In this document: positions 6,872 to 14,312 of the stretch, piece after piece | Numbering within the stretch: the stretch's first letter is position 1 | Layout of the letters: each line of letters starts with the position of its first letter | NCBI GenBank assembly: GCA_048549915.1 | Contig: JBLYYE010000049.1 | Coordinates: forward strand, 1-23,866 | Reading direction: 5' to 3' | Length of the DNA stretch: 23,866 bases | From: LSUCC0057 sp048549915 | GTDB taxonomy: Bacteria; Pseudomonadota; Gammaproteobacteria; Pseudomonadales; Porticoccaceae | Notes under the pieces: model-generated | The model's input: only the letters and a program-made list of their open reading frames with translations | What the model was told of the DNA's origin: nothing | Databases searched by the model: none | Program-made: the position numbers and the translations under genes

Positions 6872-7697
6872 CGCGCTGTCGCTGGCTCCATTCAGGCAGC
6901 TCTATACCGCAGTGGTAGCAGTACTCGGCCTCGTCGTGATGGCCGCCGCGCTCGCAGATATTACAGCGCACCAAAGCGCGCGCCTTGCCCATCTCTTTGG
7001 AGATCTCGGCAGAGAGGATGCCGGTGGGTATGGCAATAATCGAGTAACCGGTGAGCATCGCCAAGGTGGCGATAAACTGGCCGATTACCGTCTGCGGGGT
7101 GATATCGCCATAACCAACGGTAGTAATTGTCACAATGGTCCAGTAGATACTGCGCGGGATACTGGTAAACCCGTTTTCTGCCCCCTCGACCAGAAACATC
7201 ACGCTGCCAAAAATGACACTGAGCACCAGCACCACTCCAAAGAATACAAAAATTTTGTGCCGCGCCTGCACTAGCGAGCGCATCAGCAAGCTGGCCTCGG
7301 CAGAGTAGCGCGCCAGCTTGAGCACCCTGAAGATACGCAGCACGCGCAACAAGCGCACCACCATCCAGTACGTGGCCTCGGGAAACAGCAGCGACAGATA
7401 CGTGGGCAAAATAGAGAGAAAATCGACCACACCGTAGAAGCTAAACACATAGCGCCAAGGCTTAGGCGATGAGTAGATACGCGCGGCATACTCAAGAGTA
7501 AAAATGGCGGTAAAAAGCCACTCTGCAAACAGCAGCTCACGGCCAAAGCGTTGGTTTACAGCGGCTACCGAGTCGAGCATTACTGCCGCTACACTGAGCA
7601 GAATGGCGTAAATTAACAGCAGGTCGAAACGCCGCCCGGCTTTGCTGTCGGTGCCAAATATAACGTGGTAGATTTTTTCGCGAAGGGTGAGGGGCAT
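6858..7697 (-). CDS. Voltage-gated-type potassium channel with C-terminal zinc ribbon
   Basis: This inner-membrane protein of about 279 residues has six transmembrane segments. An S4-like helix carries arginines every third residue (VVRLLRVLRIFRVLK, R115/R118/R121/R124). The pore helix and selectivity filter are TIVTITTVGYGDITP (filter TVGYGD, 193-198), followed by S6. This is the Kv-like ion transporter family. After S6 comes a short cytoplasmic tail with a four-cysteine knuckle, CNIC...CYHC (C245, C248, C260, C263), not part of the basic channel fold. ATG 7697 is chosen because AAGG lies 6 bases upstream; a GTG at 7730 would add 11 residues. The reading frame overlaps cls by 14 bases. Confidence 0.92.
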   Translation of the reverse strand: MPLTLREKIYHVIFGTDSKAGRRFDLLLIYAILLSVAAVMLDSVAAVNQRFGRELLFAEWLFTAIFTLEYAARIYSSPKPWRYVFSFYGVVDFLSILPTYLSLLFPEATYWMVVRLLRVLRIFRVLKLARYSAEASLLMRSLVQARHKIFVFFGVVLVLSVIFGSVMFLVEGAENGFTSIPRSIYWTIVTITTVGYGDITPQTVIGQFIATLAMLTGYSIIAIPTGILSAEISKEMGKARALVRCNICERGGHHDEAEYCYHCGIELPEWSQRQRDGGS

Positions 7698-7730
7698 TGT
7701 TGGCCTTAAACAAGTCACAGTTTTAAACAC

Positions 7731-7829
7731 TCTAGTTATTCATACTACTGCCTTGTACTGGCAGTGCGCAATTGGCGGCTGGGTGACATGGGGTTAAACT
7801 AGCTACTACAAACCCAACGATAAACTGTT
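7731..7829. promoter_or_regulatory. Divergent intergenic region between channel and quinone oxidoreductase genes
   Basis: On the plus strand a candidate promoter is TTGGCG (7772-7777), a 17-base spacer and TAAACT (7795-7800), about 30 bases before the oxidoreductase start. A dyad ACTGCC (7747-7752) / GGCAGT (7760-7765) with a 7-base spacer lies just upstream and could bind a regulator. No strong minus-strand promoter was seen. The Shine-Dalgarno before ATG 7830 is weak. Confidence 0.35.
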
Positions 7830-8837
7830 ATGAATGACACCTACTCTTCTACCCAGGCGGTTATTGCCCAACCTGGCTGCAGCCCAGACCAACTCGAACT
7901 AGGCAACGCAGCACTGCCGGCCCTTGCAGATAACCAACTGCTCATCAAGGTTGTGGCAGCGGGCGTTAACCGGCCCGATTTATTCCAGCGTATGGGGCTC
8001 TACCCACCACCGCTGGGCGCACCAGCAACATTGGGGCTAGAGGCGAGTGGCTACGTGGCTGCTGTGGGCAGTGGTGTTACCGACTATAGCGTGGGCGATG
8101 CTGTGTGTGCACTGCTGCCGGGTGGGGGTTATGCCGAGCTGGCCATTGCCGACAGTGAATGTGTGCTGCCGCTGCCCGACGGCCTGCCGCTTGAAGACGC
8201 CGCCGCCCTGCCGGAAACCTGCTTTACCGTCTACCACAACCTGTTTGAGCGCGCGGCGTTACAAGCTGGCGAATGGTTGCTGGTGCACGGCGGCTCATCC
8301 GGTATTGGTACTACGGCTATACAGATGGCTGCGGCCGCTGGCGTTAACGTGATTGCCACCGCAGGCAGCGAAGAGAAGTGCCAAGCGTGCTTGGCGCTGG
8401 GTGCCACCCGCGCAATTAACTACCGCGAAGAAGATTTTGTCGCAGCGGTTAAAGAACTTACCGGCAGCGGCGCCAATGTGATTTTAGATATGGTTGGCGG
8501 CGACTACGTAGCCCGCAATATTGCCGCTGCCGCCCCCAAAGCGCGCCTGGTGAGCATCGCTTTTTTACAGGGCTCTAAAGTTACCATCGATATGATGCCG
8601 GTAATGCTTAAACAGTTAGTCTTAACCGGCTCGACACTGCGCTCGCAACCCCTAGCTGACAAAGCGCGTATAGCCGCAGGGGTGAGGGAGAGTGTTTGGC
8701 CGATGGTTGAGCGCGGCCAGTTTAAACCGGTCGTGGCGGCCCGTTTTACACTGGCAGAGGCCGGTAAAGCGCACAGTTTGATGGAGTCTAGCCAGCATAT
8801 TGGCAAAATATTATTACTGCCGGAGGCGCCGCAATGA
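7830..8837 (+). CDS. NAD(P)H-quinone oxidoreductase, PIG3 family
   Basis: The protein has 335 residues and is a zinc-independent medium-chain dehydrogenase/reductase. The N-terminal GroES-like part has AAGVNRPDLFQRMGLYPPPLGAPATLGLEASG (43-74), the signature of the PIG3/quinone oxidoreductase group. The Rossmann part has LVHGGSSGIGTTAIQ (151-165), with the nucleotide-binding glycines. The C-terminal EAGKAHSLMESSQHIGKILL is also typical. It reduces quinones or similar electrophiles using NADPH in the cytosol. Its stop overlaps the yciH start as ATGA (8834-8837), so the two genes are translationally coupled. Confidence 0.92.
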   Translation: MNDTYSSTQAVIAQPGCSPDQLELGNAALPALADNQLLIKVVAAGVNRPDLFQRMGLYPPPLGAPATLGLEASGYVAAVGSGVTDYSVGDAVCALLPGGGYAELAIADSECVLPLPDGLPLEDAAALPETCFTVYHNLFERAALQAGEWLLVHGGSSGIGTTAIQMAAAAGVNVIATAGSEEKCQACLALGATRAINYREEDFVAAVKELTGSGANVILDMVGGDYVARNIAAAAPKARLVSIAFLQGSKVTIDMMPVMLKQLVLTGSTLRSQPLADKARIAAGVRESVWPMVERGQFKPVVAARFTLAEAGKAHSLMESSQHIGKILLLPEAPQ

Positions 8838-9154
8838 GCAACAGCCGTTTGGTCTACTCCACGGAGAGTGGCCGCGTTAAAGAGAGCGCCACACCGGCCG
8901 CGCGCAGCGCTGGCGACGGCGTAGTGCGTATACGCCGTGAAACCGCTGGGCGCAAAGGCAAAGGGGTAACTACTCTGACCGGGTTTGATTTAGACGATGC
9001 CGCCCTCAAGCAACTAGCCAAGCAACTCAAACAACTCTGCTCCACCGGTGGCACAGTCAAAGAGGGCGTGGTTGAAATACAGGGCGACCACCGCGATAAA
9101 CTCAAGCAGGCTCTCAAAAAACAGGGCTTTACCGTTAAGCTGGCCGGGGGCTAA
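8834..9154 (+). CDS. yciH: SUI1/eIF1-like translation factor YciH
   Basis: The protein has 106 residues. The C-terminal two thirds form the SUI1 fold: VVRIRRETAGRKGKGVTTLTGFDLDDAALKQLAKQLKQLCSTGGTVKEGVVEIQGDHRDKLKQALKKQGFTVKLAGG. The segments GRKGKGVTTLTGF and CSTGGTVK.G.VEIQGD are diagnostic. The homologue is thought to affect start-codon selection fidelity; its biological role is poorly defined. It is coupled to the oxidoreductase gene upstream, and the GFA-family gene begins two bases after its stop. Confidence 0.93.
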   Translation: MSNSRLVYSTESGRVKESATPAARSAGDGVVRIRRETAGRKGKGVTTLTGFDLDDAALKQLAKQLKQLCSTGGTVKEGVVEIQGDHRDKLKQALKKQGFTVKLAGG

Positions 9155-9156
9155 CA

Positions 9157-9552
9157 ATGAGCGAAGATTTGGTTAAATACAGCGGCGGCTGCCACTGCGG
9201 CGCCGTGCGCTGGGAGGCGATGGGGCCACAGCAGATTGAAGCATTGCGCTGCAACTGCTCTATCTGCTCTAAGGCCGGTTACTTAGAACTGGTGGTGCCC
9301 GAGGCGCGCTTTACACTGCTGCAGGGCCGCGAGGCGCTCACCACTTACACGTTTAATAGCGGTGTGGCACAGCACCACTTTTGCAGCACGTGTGGTGTGA
9401 AATCTTTTTATATACCGCGCTCCAACCCCGATGGTGTGTCGTTAAACATCAACTGTTTTGATGAAAAGCCCAGCAACATGACAGTCTCTGAGTTCGATGG
9501 AGTCAACTGGGAAGTTCTCGCCCACACACTGGCAGAGCGCTCTAAACTCTAA
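9157..9552 (+). CDS. GFA-family (CENP-V/GFA) zinc-binding protein
   Basis: The protein has 131 residues with the Gfa/CENP-V zinc fold. GGCHCGAVRWE carries the first CxC, LRCNCSICSKAGYLELVVPEARFTLLQG carries CxCxxC, and HHFCSTCGVKSFYIPRSNPDGVSLNINCFDE carries the CxxC. All zinc cysteines appear to be present. Relatives are named after a glutathione-dependent formaldehyde-activating enzyme, but most have no proven reaction. It is the third gene of a tight operon (2-base gap after yciH), and no terminator is obvious before yjdM. Confidence 0.9.
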   Translation: MSEDLVKYSGGCHCGAVRWEAMGPQQIEALRCNCSICSKAGYLELVVPEARFTLLQGREALTTYTFNSGVAQHHFCSTCGVKSFYIPRSNPDGVSLNINCFDEKPSNMTVSEFDGVNWEVLAHTLAERSKL

Positions 9553-9568
9553 GGCCAAATTGGGCTGG

Positions 9569-9589
9569 GTGCAGCTATAATACCTGCAC
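9569..9589 (+). promoter_or_regulatory. yjdM: Promoter -10 of yjdM inside a dyad
   Basis: A perfect TATAAT lies at 9576-9581. It is centred in the inverted repeat GTGCAG (9569-9574) / CTGCAC (9584-9589) with a 9-base spacer. The -35 position has only a poor match. A 21-base dyad over the -10 suggests a repressor site; the regulator is unknown. Confidence 0.45.
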
Positions 9590-9629
9590 AATTTTTAGGG
9601 CATTAGCCCGCACTTATGAAGGATTACCC

Positions 9630-9971
9630 GTGAGCGAAGAGACACTCCCCCCCTGCCCTGCCTGCCAATCTGTTTACGCTTACAGCGATGGCGTGCTACT
9701 CAACTGCCCAGAGTGCGGCCACAGTTGGGATCCTGACGCCGCGAGTGAAGACGATGCCGAGGTCATCAAAGATAGCAACGGCAATGTGCTGGCGGATGGT
9801 GATACTGTCACTGTCATTAAAGATTTAAAAATTAAGGGCAGCTCATCGGTAGTGAAAGTGGGCACCAAAGTAAAAAATATCCGCCTAGTGGGCGGTGACC
9901 ACGATATCGACTGCAAAATAGACGGTATTGGCGCAATGAAGCTGAAGTCAGAATTTCTGAAGAAAGTGTAG
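9630..9971 (+). CDS. yjdM: YjdM/PhnA-type zinc-ribbon protein
   Basis: The protein has 113 residues. The N-terminal zinc ribbon is CPACQSVYAYSDGVLLNCPECGHSW, with two CxxC pairs. The C-terminal SH3-like domain is DGDTVTVIKDLKIKGSSSVVKVGTKVKNIRLVGGDHDIDCKIDGIGAMKLKSEFLKKV. This is the full YjdM (formerly PhnA) architecture. Despite the old name, a phosphonate role is not established for this family. The start is GTG 9630, with GAAGGA 6 bases upstream. An ATG at 9616 opens a five-codon frame whose TGA overlaps the GTG; this may be chance or a tiny coupling leader. Confidence 0.92.
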   Translation: MSEETLPPCPACQSVYAYSDGVLLNCPECGHSWDPDAASEDDAEVIKDSNGNVLADGDTVTVIKDLKIKGSSSVVKVGTKVKNIRLVGGDHDIDCKIDGIGAMKLKSEFLKKV

Positions 9972-9973
9972 CT

Positions 9974-10891
9974 TTAGCTGGCCGGCCAGCGCTTGCTTAA
10001 CTGCTGCTCTAACCAGTGCTGTAAAAACTCAATAAATACACTCACTTTGGGCGAGAGGTAGCGTCTGTCTGGGTAGATGGCATAGACACTCAATACTTCT
10101 GGCTGTGCCTCTGGAAATACCCGCTGTAACTCGCCGCGACGCACTTGTTCCTCTATCGCAAAGTAGGCCAAGTTGGCTATACCGCGGCCCGCGACCACCG
10201 CTTCGCGTGCCACCAAGCTGTTGTTGGCGCGCAAATCGCCACTTACTCGAATAGTCTCATCGCTACTGGGTTGCTCTACCCGCCACTGATCTGCATTGCT
10301 GGCGTGGACGAAAACTAAACAGTTGTGATCGAGCAGCTGTTGCGCACTCGCAGGTCTTCCAGCTTTTGCCATGTAGCTGGGGCTGGCGACAATATAGAGT
10401 GGAATGGCTGCAATCTGGCGCGCCACCAAGGTAGAGTTGGGCAGTGTAGGCTCGGCTATACGAATGGCTAAATCAAAACCATCACGGATGAGATCGGGCA
10501 TGCGATCGTCAAGGGTAATATCTACGCTGAGCTCGCTGTGCTCGGCCATAAACTCGTTGACTGCCCGGCTCAGTAACAACTGCCCAAAGGTCATATTGCA
10601 GTTAATTTTGAGGGTTCCGCGGGGCGCCCCCTGCAATTGCGAGACAAGATTGTCGGATTCTTCAACCTCGCGCAAAACGGCTAGACACTGCTGGTAGTAA
10701 CCTTCTCCTACCTCCGTAAGGCTGAGCCGGCGTGTGGTGCGCTGGAGCAATTTAGCCCCGACACGCTGCTCAAGCTGGGCTATCTGCTTGCTTACCGATG
10801 AGCTGGAGACATCCAACTCATCAGCGGCCGCACTAAAGCTCATTTTGTCGGTAACGCGAACAAAAATTCGCATTGCAGCAAATAGATCCAT
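9974..10891 (-). CDS. LysR-family transcriptional regulator
   Basis: The protein has about 305 residues. The N-terminal winged helix (residues about 2-62) is FVRVTDKMSFSAAADELDVSSSSVSKQIAQLEQRVGAKLLQRTTRRLSLTEVGEGYY, the typical LysR HTH. The C-terminal periplasmic-binding-like effector domain includes LSVDITLDDRMPDLIRDGFDLAIRIAEP and NNSLVAREAVVAGRGIANL. It belongs to the group that often controls a neighbouring oxidoreductase or aromatic genes. ATG 10891 is used rather than the GTG one codon earlier. It follows the metallo-hydrolase gene on the same strand after 75 bases and converges on yjdM, with only 2 bases between stops. The target is unknown. Confidence 0.93.
   Translation of the reverse strand: MDLFAAMRIFVRVTDKMSFSAAADELDVSSSSVSKQIAQLEQRVGAKLLQRTTRRLSLTEVGEGYYQQCLAVLREVEESDNLVSQLQGAPRGTLKINCNMTFGQLLLSRAVNEFMAEHSELSVDITLDDRMPDLIRDGFDLAIRIAEPTLPNSTLVARQIAAIPLYIVASPSYMAKAGRPASAQQLLDHNCLVFVHASNADQWRVEQPSSDETIRVSGDLRANNSLVAREAVVAGRGIANLAYFAIEEQVRRGELQRVFPEAQPEVLSVYAIYPDRRYLSPKVSVFIEFLQHWLEQQLSKRWPAS
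9977..9990. repeat. 14-base GC-rich palindrome at the yjdM/lysR convergence
   Basis: The perfect palindrome GCTGGCC / GGCCAGC sits at 9977-9990, inside the last codons of the LysR gene and 5 bases after the yjdM stop. Transcripts from both sides could fold it, but no U-run follows, so terminator function is doubtful. Confidence 0.4.
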
Positions 10892-10966
10892 CACTTTATC
10901 TCGTTGGCCAGGGCTTTGAGTCTAGATGCTGCACAGCAACACGGGCAACTGATTTAGCAGCCCGGT

Positions 10967-11929
10967 TTAATCTTGTAGCTGGTCCCAGACTTCTTGATCG
11001 CGCTCATCGGTCCAGATGCGCGGCCAATCGATACCGTCGAACTCATCCCACAAACGCTGCACATCAAAGGGCAGGCAGTGCTCAAAAATTGGCCAGCGAC
11101 CAAATTTGGGCTCCAAGTGGGTGTGGGTGGCTTCGAACGCTTGCTTGAGGGTGCCACCATTGCGGTGTACTTCGCCCACTTTTTCAATCATGCCGTTGAG
11201 GAAGCCACGGGTCTGTTCAATAGCCGCATCTACCGCTGCGCGGCCGCGCGCAACGCCACCGCGCCCACCGACCAACACTTCGGCTTGCAGTGATTTTATT
11301 GTGTCAAGCGTGCCTTTGGACCAATCAAAGTGAAAAGCATCACCGGTGTAAAGTGCGGCCTCAGCTTCTACCAAGTCACCTGCAAACAACACTTTGCTGT
11401 TGGGTAACCAAGCGACAATATCGCCTGCAGTGTGACCGCGGCCGCAATACTGCAAGACCAGATCACCTCGGTCACCGCCCAGGGGGATCACCATGCGGTC
11501 GTTAAAAGTGAGGTCTGGATGGGTGAGCCCGGGGATACCCTCCGGCTCACGGAACAGCCGCGGCATTCGGCCAAATTCACTCGCCCAATCTTGCTCGCCG
11601 CGCTCTTCTATGAGGAACCGAGTTTTTTCATGGGCAATAATTGATTCTGCTTCAAAAGCAGAAGCACCCAATACACGCACGGCGTGGTAGTGCGAAAGCA
11701 CCAAATACTTAATCGGCTTGTCAGTATGTTGGCGCAATTGTGCCAACCAATCGCGGGCAGCTTTGGGGGTGGCACGGGCTTCAAAGGCAATAACGAAATC
11801 TTCTCCCTCAATAGCACCCATGTTGGGGTCACCCTCTGAGGTGAGTGCATAAACACCCTCTGCCAGAACTTCCAGTGTTTCTACTTTTTCGCCCAAATCG
11901 GCCGATGAGGCAAAGGGTTTTTTAGCCAT
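10967..11929 (-). CDS. Metallo-beta-lactamase-fold protein with a degenerate second metal site
   Basis: The protein has 320 residues. The MBL fold is clear: VLSHYHAVRVLGA (H80, H82), GRGHTAGD (H166, D170), VLFAGDLVEAEAALYTGD (D185) and a C-terminal region of alpha helices. The canonical HxHxDH is HYHAVR here, so the Asp and second His of metal site 2 are Val84 and Arg85, and the late His position looks like Arg223 (VGGRGG). The ligands of site 1 (H80, H82, H166) remain. Family members are usually hydrolases with two metals. This one may bind one metal and act as a hydrolase, lyase or dioxygenase-like enzyme. AGGTG is 5 bases before the ATG. It is divergent from a MarR gene and upstream of LysR. 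Confidence 0.85.
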   Translation of the reverse strand: MAKKPFASSADLGEKVETLEVLAEGVYALTSEGDPNMGAIEGEDFVIAFEARATPKAARDWLAQLRQHTDKPIKYLVLSHYHAVRVLGASAFEAESIIAHEKTRFLIEERGEQDWASEFGRMPRLFREPEGIPGLTHPDLTFNDRMVIPLGGDRGDLVLQYCGRGHTAGDIVAWLPNSKVLFAGDLVEAEAALYTGDAFHFDWSKGTLDTIKSLQAEVLVGGRGGVARGRAAVDAAIEQTRGFLNGMIEKVGEVHRNGGTLKQAFEATHTHLEPKFGRWPIFEHCLPFDVQRLWDEFDGIDWPRIWTDERDQEVWDQLQD

Positions 11930-12106
11930 AACTACACCTGTATCATATTGAGTTAATGAGATTTTAAGCTTAAATAGAATAAACTACCTGCTATTAGCAC
12001 GCTAAAATAGCGCAGATCACCTTTGATAACCAAGCATGTTGCGCAGAAAACTGTTTCGCCAACGGAAACAATGCTGCAAAGAATAACAATTAGAGAGTAG
12101 ACCATT
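11930..12106. promoter_or_regulatory. Divergent control region between MBL-fold and MarR genes
   Basis: This 177-base gap contains three symmetric elements. One is a perfect 12-base palindrome TTTAAGCTTAAA (11963-11974). The second is TTAGC (11994-11998) / GCTAA (12001-12005). The third is TGTTTC (12052-12057) / GAAACA (12065-12070) with a 7-base spacer. The last is closest in form to a MarR operator and lies about 37 bases before the MarR ATG. A minus-strand TATGAT near the MBL start is a possible -10. No clear consensus promoter was found on either strand. Confidence 0.4.
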
Positions 12107-12598
12107 ATGCCGAATACCATTTTAGACTCAGAGCATCGCGGCAGTGATAGTGAGCACAAATCGCTGCGCCTGTGGCTGCGCCTACTGACCTGCAGCAATT
12201 TGGTCGAGAACCATTTACGGGCAAAACTGCGCACAGAGTTTAACAGCACATTGCCGCGCTTTGATCTTATGGCTCAGCTACACCGCTACCCCGAAGGCAT
12301 GCGTATGGGCGATCTATCCAAGCTAATGATGGTTTCGGGTGGCAATGTCACCGGCATCTGCAACCAGCTCGAAAAAGAGCAGCTGGTGGTGCGCGAAGTA
12401 TGCAGCGGCGACCGCCGCGCCTTTGTCGTCAAACTCTCTAAAAAGGGCCAGCGGCTGTTCGACAAAATGTCTGTGGCGCACGAGTCGTGGCTGGTTGAGC
12501 TTTTTGCCGAGCTGCAAGAGAGCGATACCGGAAAGCTAATGGACGGGCTCGGGCAGATTAAACAGTCAATTCATCGCCTAGAGCGCGAGGCAAACTAG
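12107..12598 (+). CDS. MarR-family transcriptional regulator
   Basis: The protein has 163 residues. The winged-helix core is LPRFDLMAQLHRYPEGMRMGDLSKLMMVSGGNVTGICNQLEKEQLVVREVCSGDRRAFVVKLSKKGQRLFDKM, with the usual DRR wing (SGDRRAF). The N- and C-terminal helices (LWLRLLTCSNLVENHLRAKL; ELFAELQESDTGKLMDGLGQI) build the dimer. MarR proteins of this type often respond to aromatic acids or their CoA esters. It is transcribed away from the MBL-fold gene and converges on the rubredoxin-reductase gene, suggesting control of the former. Purine-rich AGAGAG precedes the ATG. The ligand is unknown. Confidence 0.92.
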   Translation: MPNTILDSEHRGSDSEHKSLRLWLRLLTCSNLVENHLRAKLRTEFNSTLPRFDLMAQLHRYPEGMRMGDLSKLMMVSGGNVTGICNQLEKEQLVVREVCSGDRRAFVVKLSKKGQRLFDKMSVAHESWLVELFAELQESDTGKLMDGLGQIKQSIHRLEREAN

Positions 12599-12629
12599 CA
12601 CTCAGTCAATTTCTAACTGCCAGCCCACT

Positions 12630-14270
12630 TTAGGCACGCATTATTGGCTGATTATTAGCCACATACTCCGCACGCTGGCTAGTGGCTGTACCGGTTAAGG
12701 CAAAGCCCCACTGCGTACCATCTGCATCAATATAGCGCGCAGCGATGTTTTCGTCCCCACCTTCGACAACCCATTCGCCTTCAATATCGCGCGGCGGCAC
12801 CACCAAGCTGATCGGACAGAGCGGTGTTTTAATCACCACCGGCATCACCCCGTAACAGACTTGGCTGGGCTGCCCGCTCAGAGTGGAAGCCAGCGCCTTG
12901 GCCGAATCGTTGAGCGGTGCAATATAAAACAGCAGCTGGCCATCCACCTCGGCGCAATCACCTAATGCATAGATATTAGCGGCGCTGGTTTGCAGGGCGC
13001 GGTCGGTAACTATGCCGCGCGCACAATTGACGCCGGCTGCTTGAGCCAGACTCAGGTCAGGGCGCACACCGATAGCCGAGAGCACAATATCCGCCTCTAT
13101 TGCGGTGCCGTTGGTGAGCTCGGCGCTGACACCACTGCCTTGCTGATCGATAGAGTCGACGACGGTATCAAAGTGGCAGTTTATTCCTGCCGCTTGCATG
13201 GCGGTCAGCAGTGCTGCAGAGGCCTGCTCGGGCAAAAGATTAGCCAGTAGCCGCGGCGCCGCCTCGACCAGCTCTACCTGATAGCCCGCTTTGGTGAGAT
13301 CGTTAGCGTATTCGCAGCCGATTAGACCACCGCCAATCACCAAAACTTTGCGCACCCCGGCCAGCGAGGTTCTAAAACGCAAGTAATCTTGTAGATTATT
13401 CACGGCGTAAACGCGGCCACTGCCACTGCCTTCTAGCGGTGGCTCTATACAGCGCGCCCCCGTGGCAAACACTAGATCGCTGTAGTTAAAGCTATCGCCA
13501 TCGTCACAGCTTACCGTTTGTGTGGACTTATCGATCGCAGTGACACGAGTATAAATTTTGACTTTGGCGCTGTACTTTTCTGCCATCTCACTGGCCGTGG
13601 CGGTAATGAGCTGGCCGGGTTGTTTGCCCTGGCCCATCGCAGCAGAGAGCAGTGGCTTGCTGTAAAAACCACCATCATCTGTTGTCAGCATCACAACGGG
13701 AGTGCGGCTGCCCGCTTGGCGCAGCTCTTTGAGCAGGGTGTAGCCAGCCAGACCGGTACCGATAATCACGATCGGGGCGATGCTCTCATCGATGGCGGAC
13801 TCTTCTGCCTGCGCTTGGGTGGCAGCGGTCGGTGGTGCAACTTCTGCGACAGCGACCATTTCAAAGTCGGCCTTACCAACACCGCAGTCTGGGCAGAGCC
13901 AATCGTCTGGAATGTCGTCCCAGCGCGTACCGGCAGCGATACCCTCTTCGGGCAACCCTTTAGATTCGTCGTACTGCCAACCGCAGACTAAACACTCCCA
14001 AATTTGGTAGGCCGATACTGCAGTATCGGCAGTTACAGCGACAGCTGCCGCTTGAACAACCGGCTCAGCGACTTGCGCAGCAACAGGCTCGGCAGCTTGT
14101 GCGACTGCGACCATTTCAAAGTCGGCCTTGCCAACACCGCAGTCAGGGCAGAGCCAATCTTCCGGGACATCGTCCCAACGCGTACCGGGTGCTATACCCT
14201 CCTCGGGTAGACCTTTGGACTCATCGTACTGCCAACCGCAGACAAGGCATTCCCAAATTTGGTACGGCAT
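12630..14270 (-). CDS. Tandem rubredoxin-rubredoxin-NAD(P)H reductase fusion
   Basis: The protein has 546 residues in three parts. Rubredoxin 1 covers residues about 3-57 (C8/C11 in CLVCG, C41/C44 in CPDCG). Rubredoxin 2 covers about 88-142 (C93/C96, C126/C129). They are joined by an Ala/Val/Gln-rich linker and differ at only three residues. A second linker leads to a FAD/NAD reductase: FAD motif IIGTGLAGYTLL (169-180), NAD motif VIGGGLIGCEYA (311-322) and ALGDCAEV (435-442). Electrons would pass from NAD(P)H through FAD to the iron centres and on to an oxygenase. In the classical alkane system AlkG (two rubredoxins) and AlkT (reductase) are separate proteins; here they are one. GGAG is 5 bases before the ATG. 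It follows a MarR gene by 42 bases on the same strand. Confidence 0.93.
   Translation of the reverse strand: MPYQIWECLVCGWQYDESKGLPEEGIAPGTRWDDVPEDWLCPDCGVGKADFEMVAVAQAAEPVAAQVAEPVVQAAAVAVTADTAVSAYQIWECLVCGWQYDESKGLPEEGIAAGTRWDDIPDDWLCPDCGVGKADFEMVAVAEVAPPTAATQAQAEESAIDESIAPIVIIGTGLAGYTLLKELRQAGSRTPVVMLTTDDGGFYSKPLLSAAMGQGKQPGQLITATASEMAEKYSAKVKIYTRVTAIDKSTQTVSCDDGDSFNYSDLVFATGARCIEPPLEGSGSGRVYAVNNLQDYLRFRTSLAGVRKVLVIGGGLIGCEYANDLTKAGYQVELVEAAPRLLANLLPEQASAALLTAMQAAGINCHFDTVVDSIDQQGSGVSAELTNGTAIEADIVLSAIGVRPDLSLAQAAGVNCARGIVTDRALQTSAANIYALGDCAEVDGQLLFYIAPLNDSAKALASTLSGQPSQVCYGVMPVVIKTPLCPISLVVPPRDIEGEWVVEGGDENIAARYIDADGTQWGFALTGTATSQRAEYVANNQPIMRA
13845..14264 (-). repeat. Duplicated 165-base rubredoxin coding repeat
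   Basis: The copies are at 14100-14264 and 13845-14009, exactly 255 bases apart and in frame. By hand count they differ at about 23 positions, but only three change an amino acid (P28/A113, V35/I120, E37/D122). The excess of silent changes indicates that both copies are under selection and that the duplication is not very recent, or that occasional gene conversion has kept the proteins alike. Confidence 0.85.
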
Positions 14271-14312
14271 AGTAACTCCAATCTATTTTATTTTAGGGGG
14301 CCAACGCCACCA

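Noticed and set aside
9977..9990. GC-rich palindrome between convergent yjdM and lysR as a terminator
   Set aside because: The stem is strong, but neither side has a U-run and it is inside coding sequence, so I list it only as a palindrome.
11953..12249. Minus-strand open frame overlapping the start of the MarR gene
   Set aside because: It has no recognisable domain, lies over the promoter region and the MarR coding sequence, and is best explained as a shadow frame.
13518..13991. Long plus-strand open frame opposite the rubredoxin reductase gene
   Set aside because: It is antisense to a clearly conserved protein and includes mirror repeats of the rubredoxin duplication. The product resembles no family.
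13845..14264. Rubredoxin duplication as a possible assembly artefact
   Set aside because: The copies differ at about 23 bases spread along 165, mainly silent, and are joined by a unique linker, which a simple assembly duplication would not produce.
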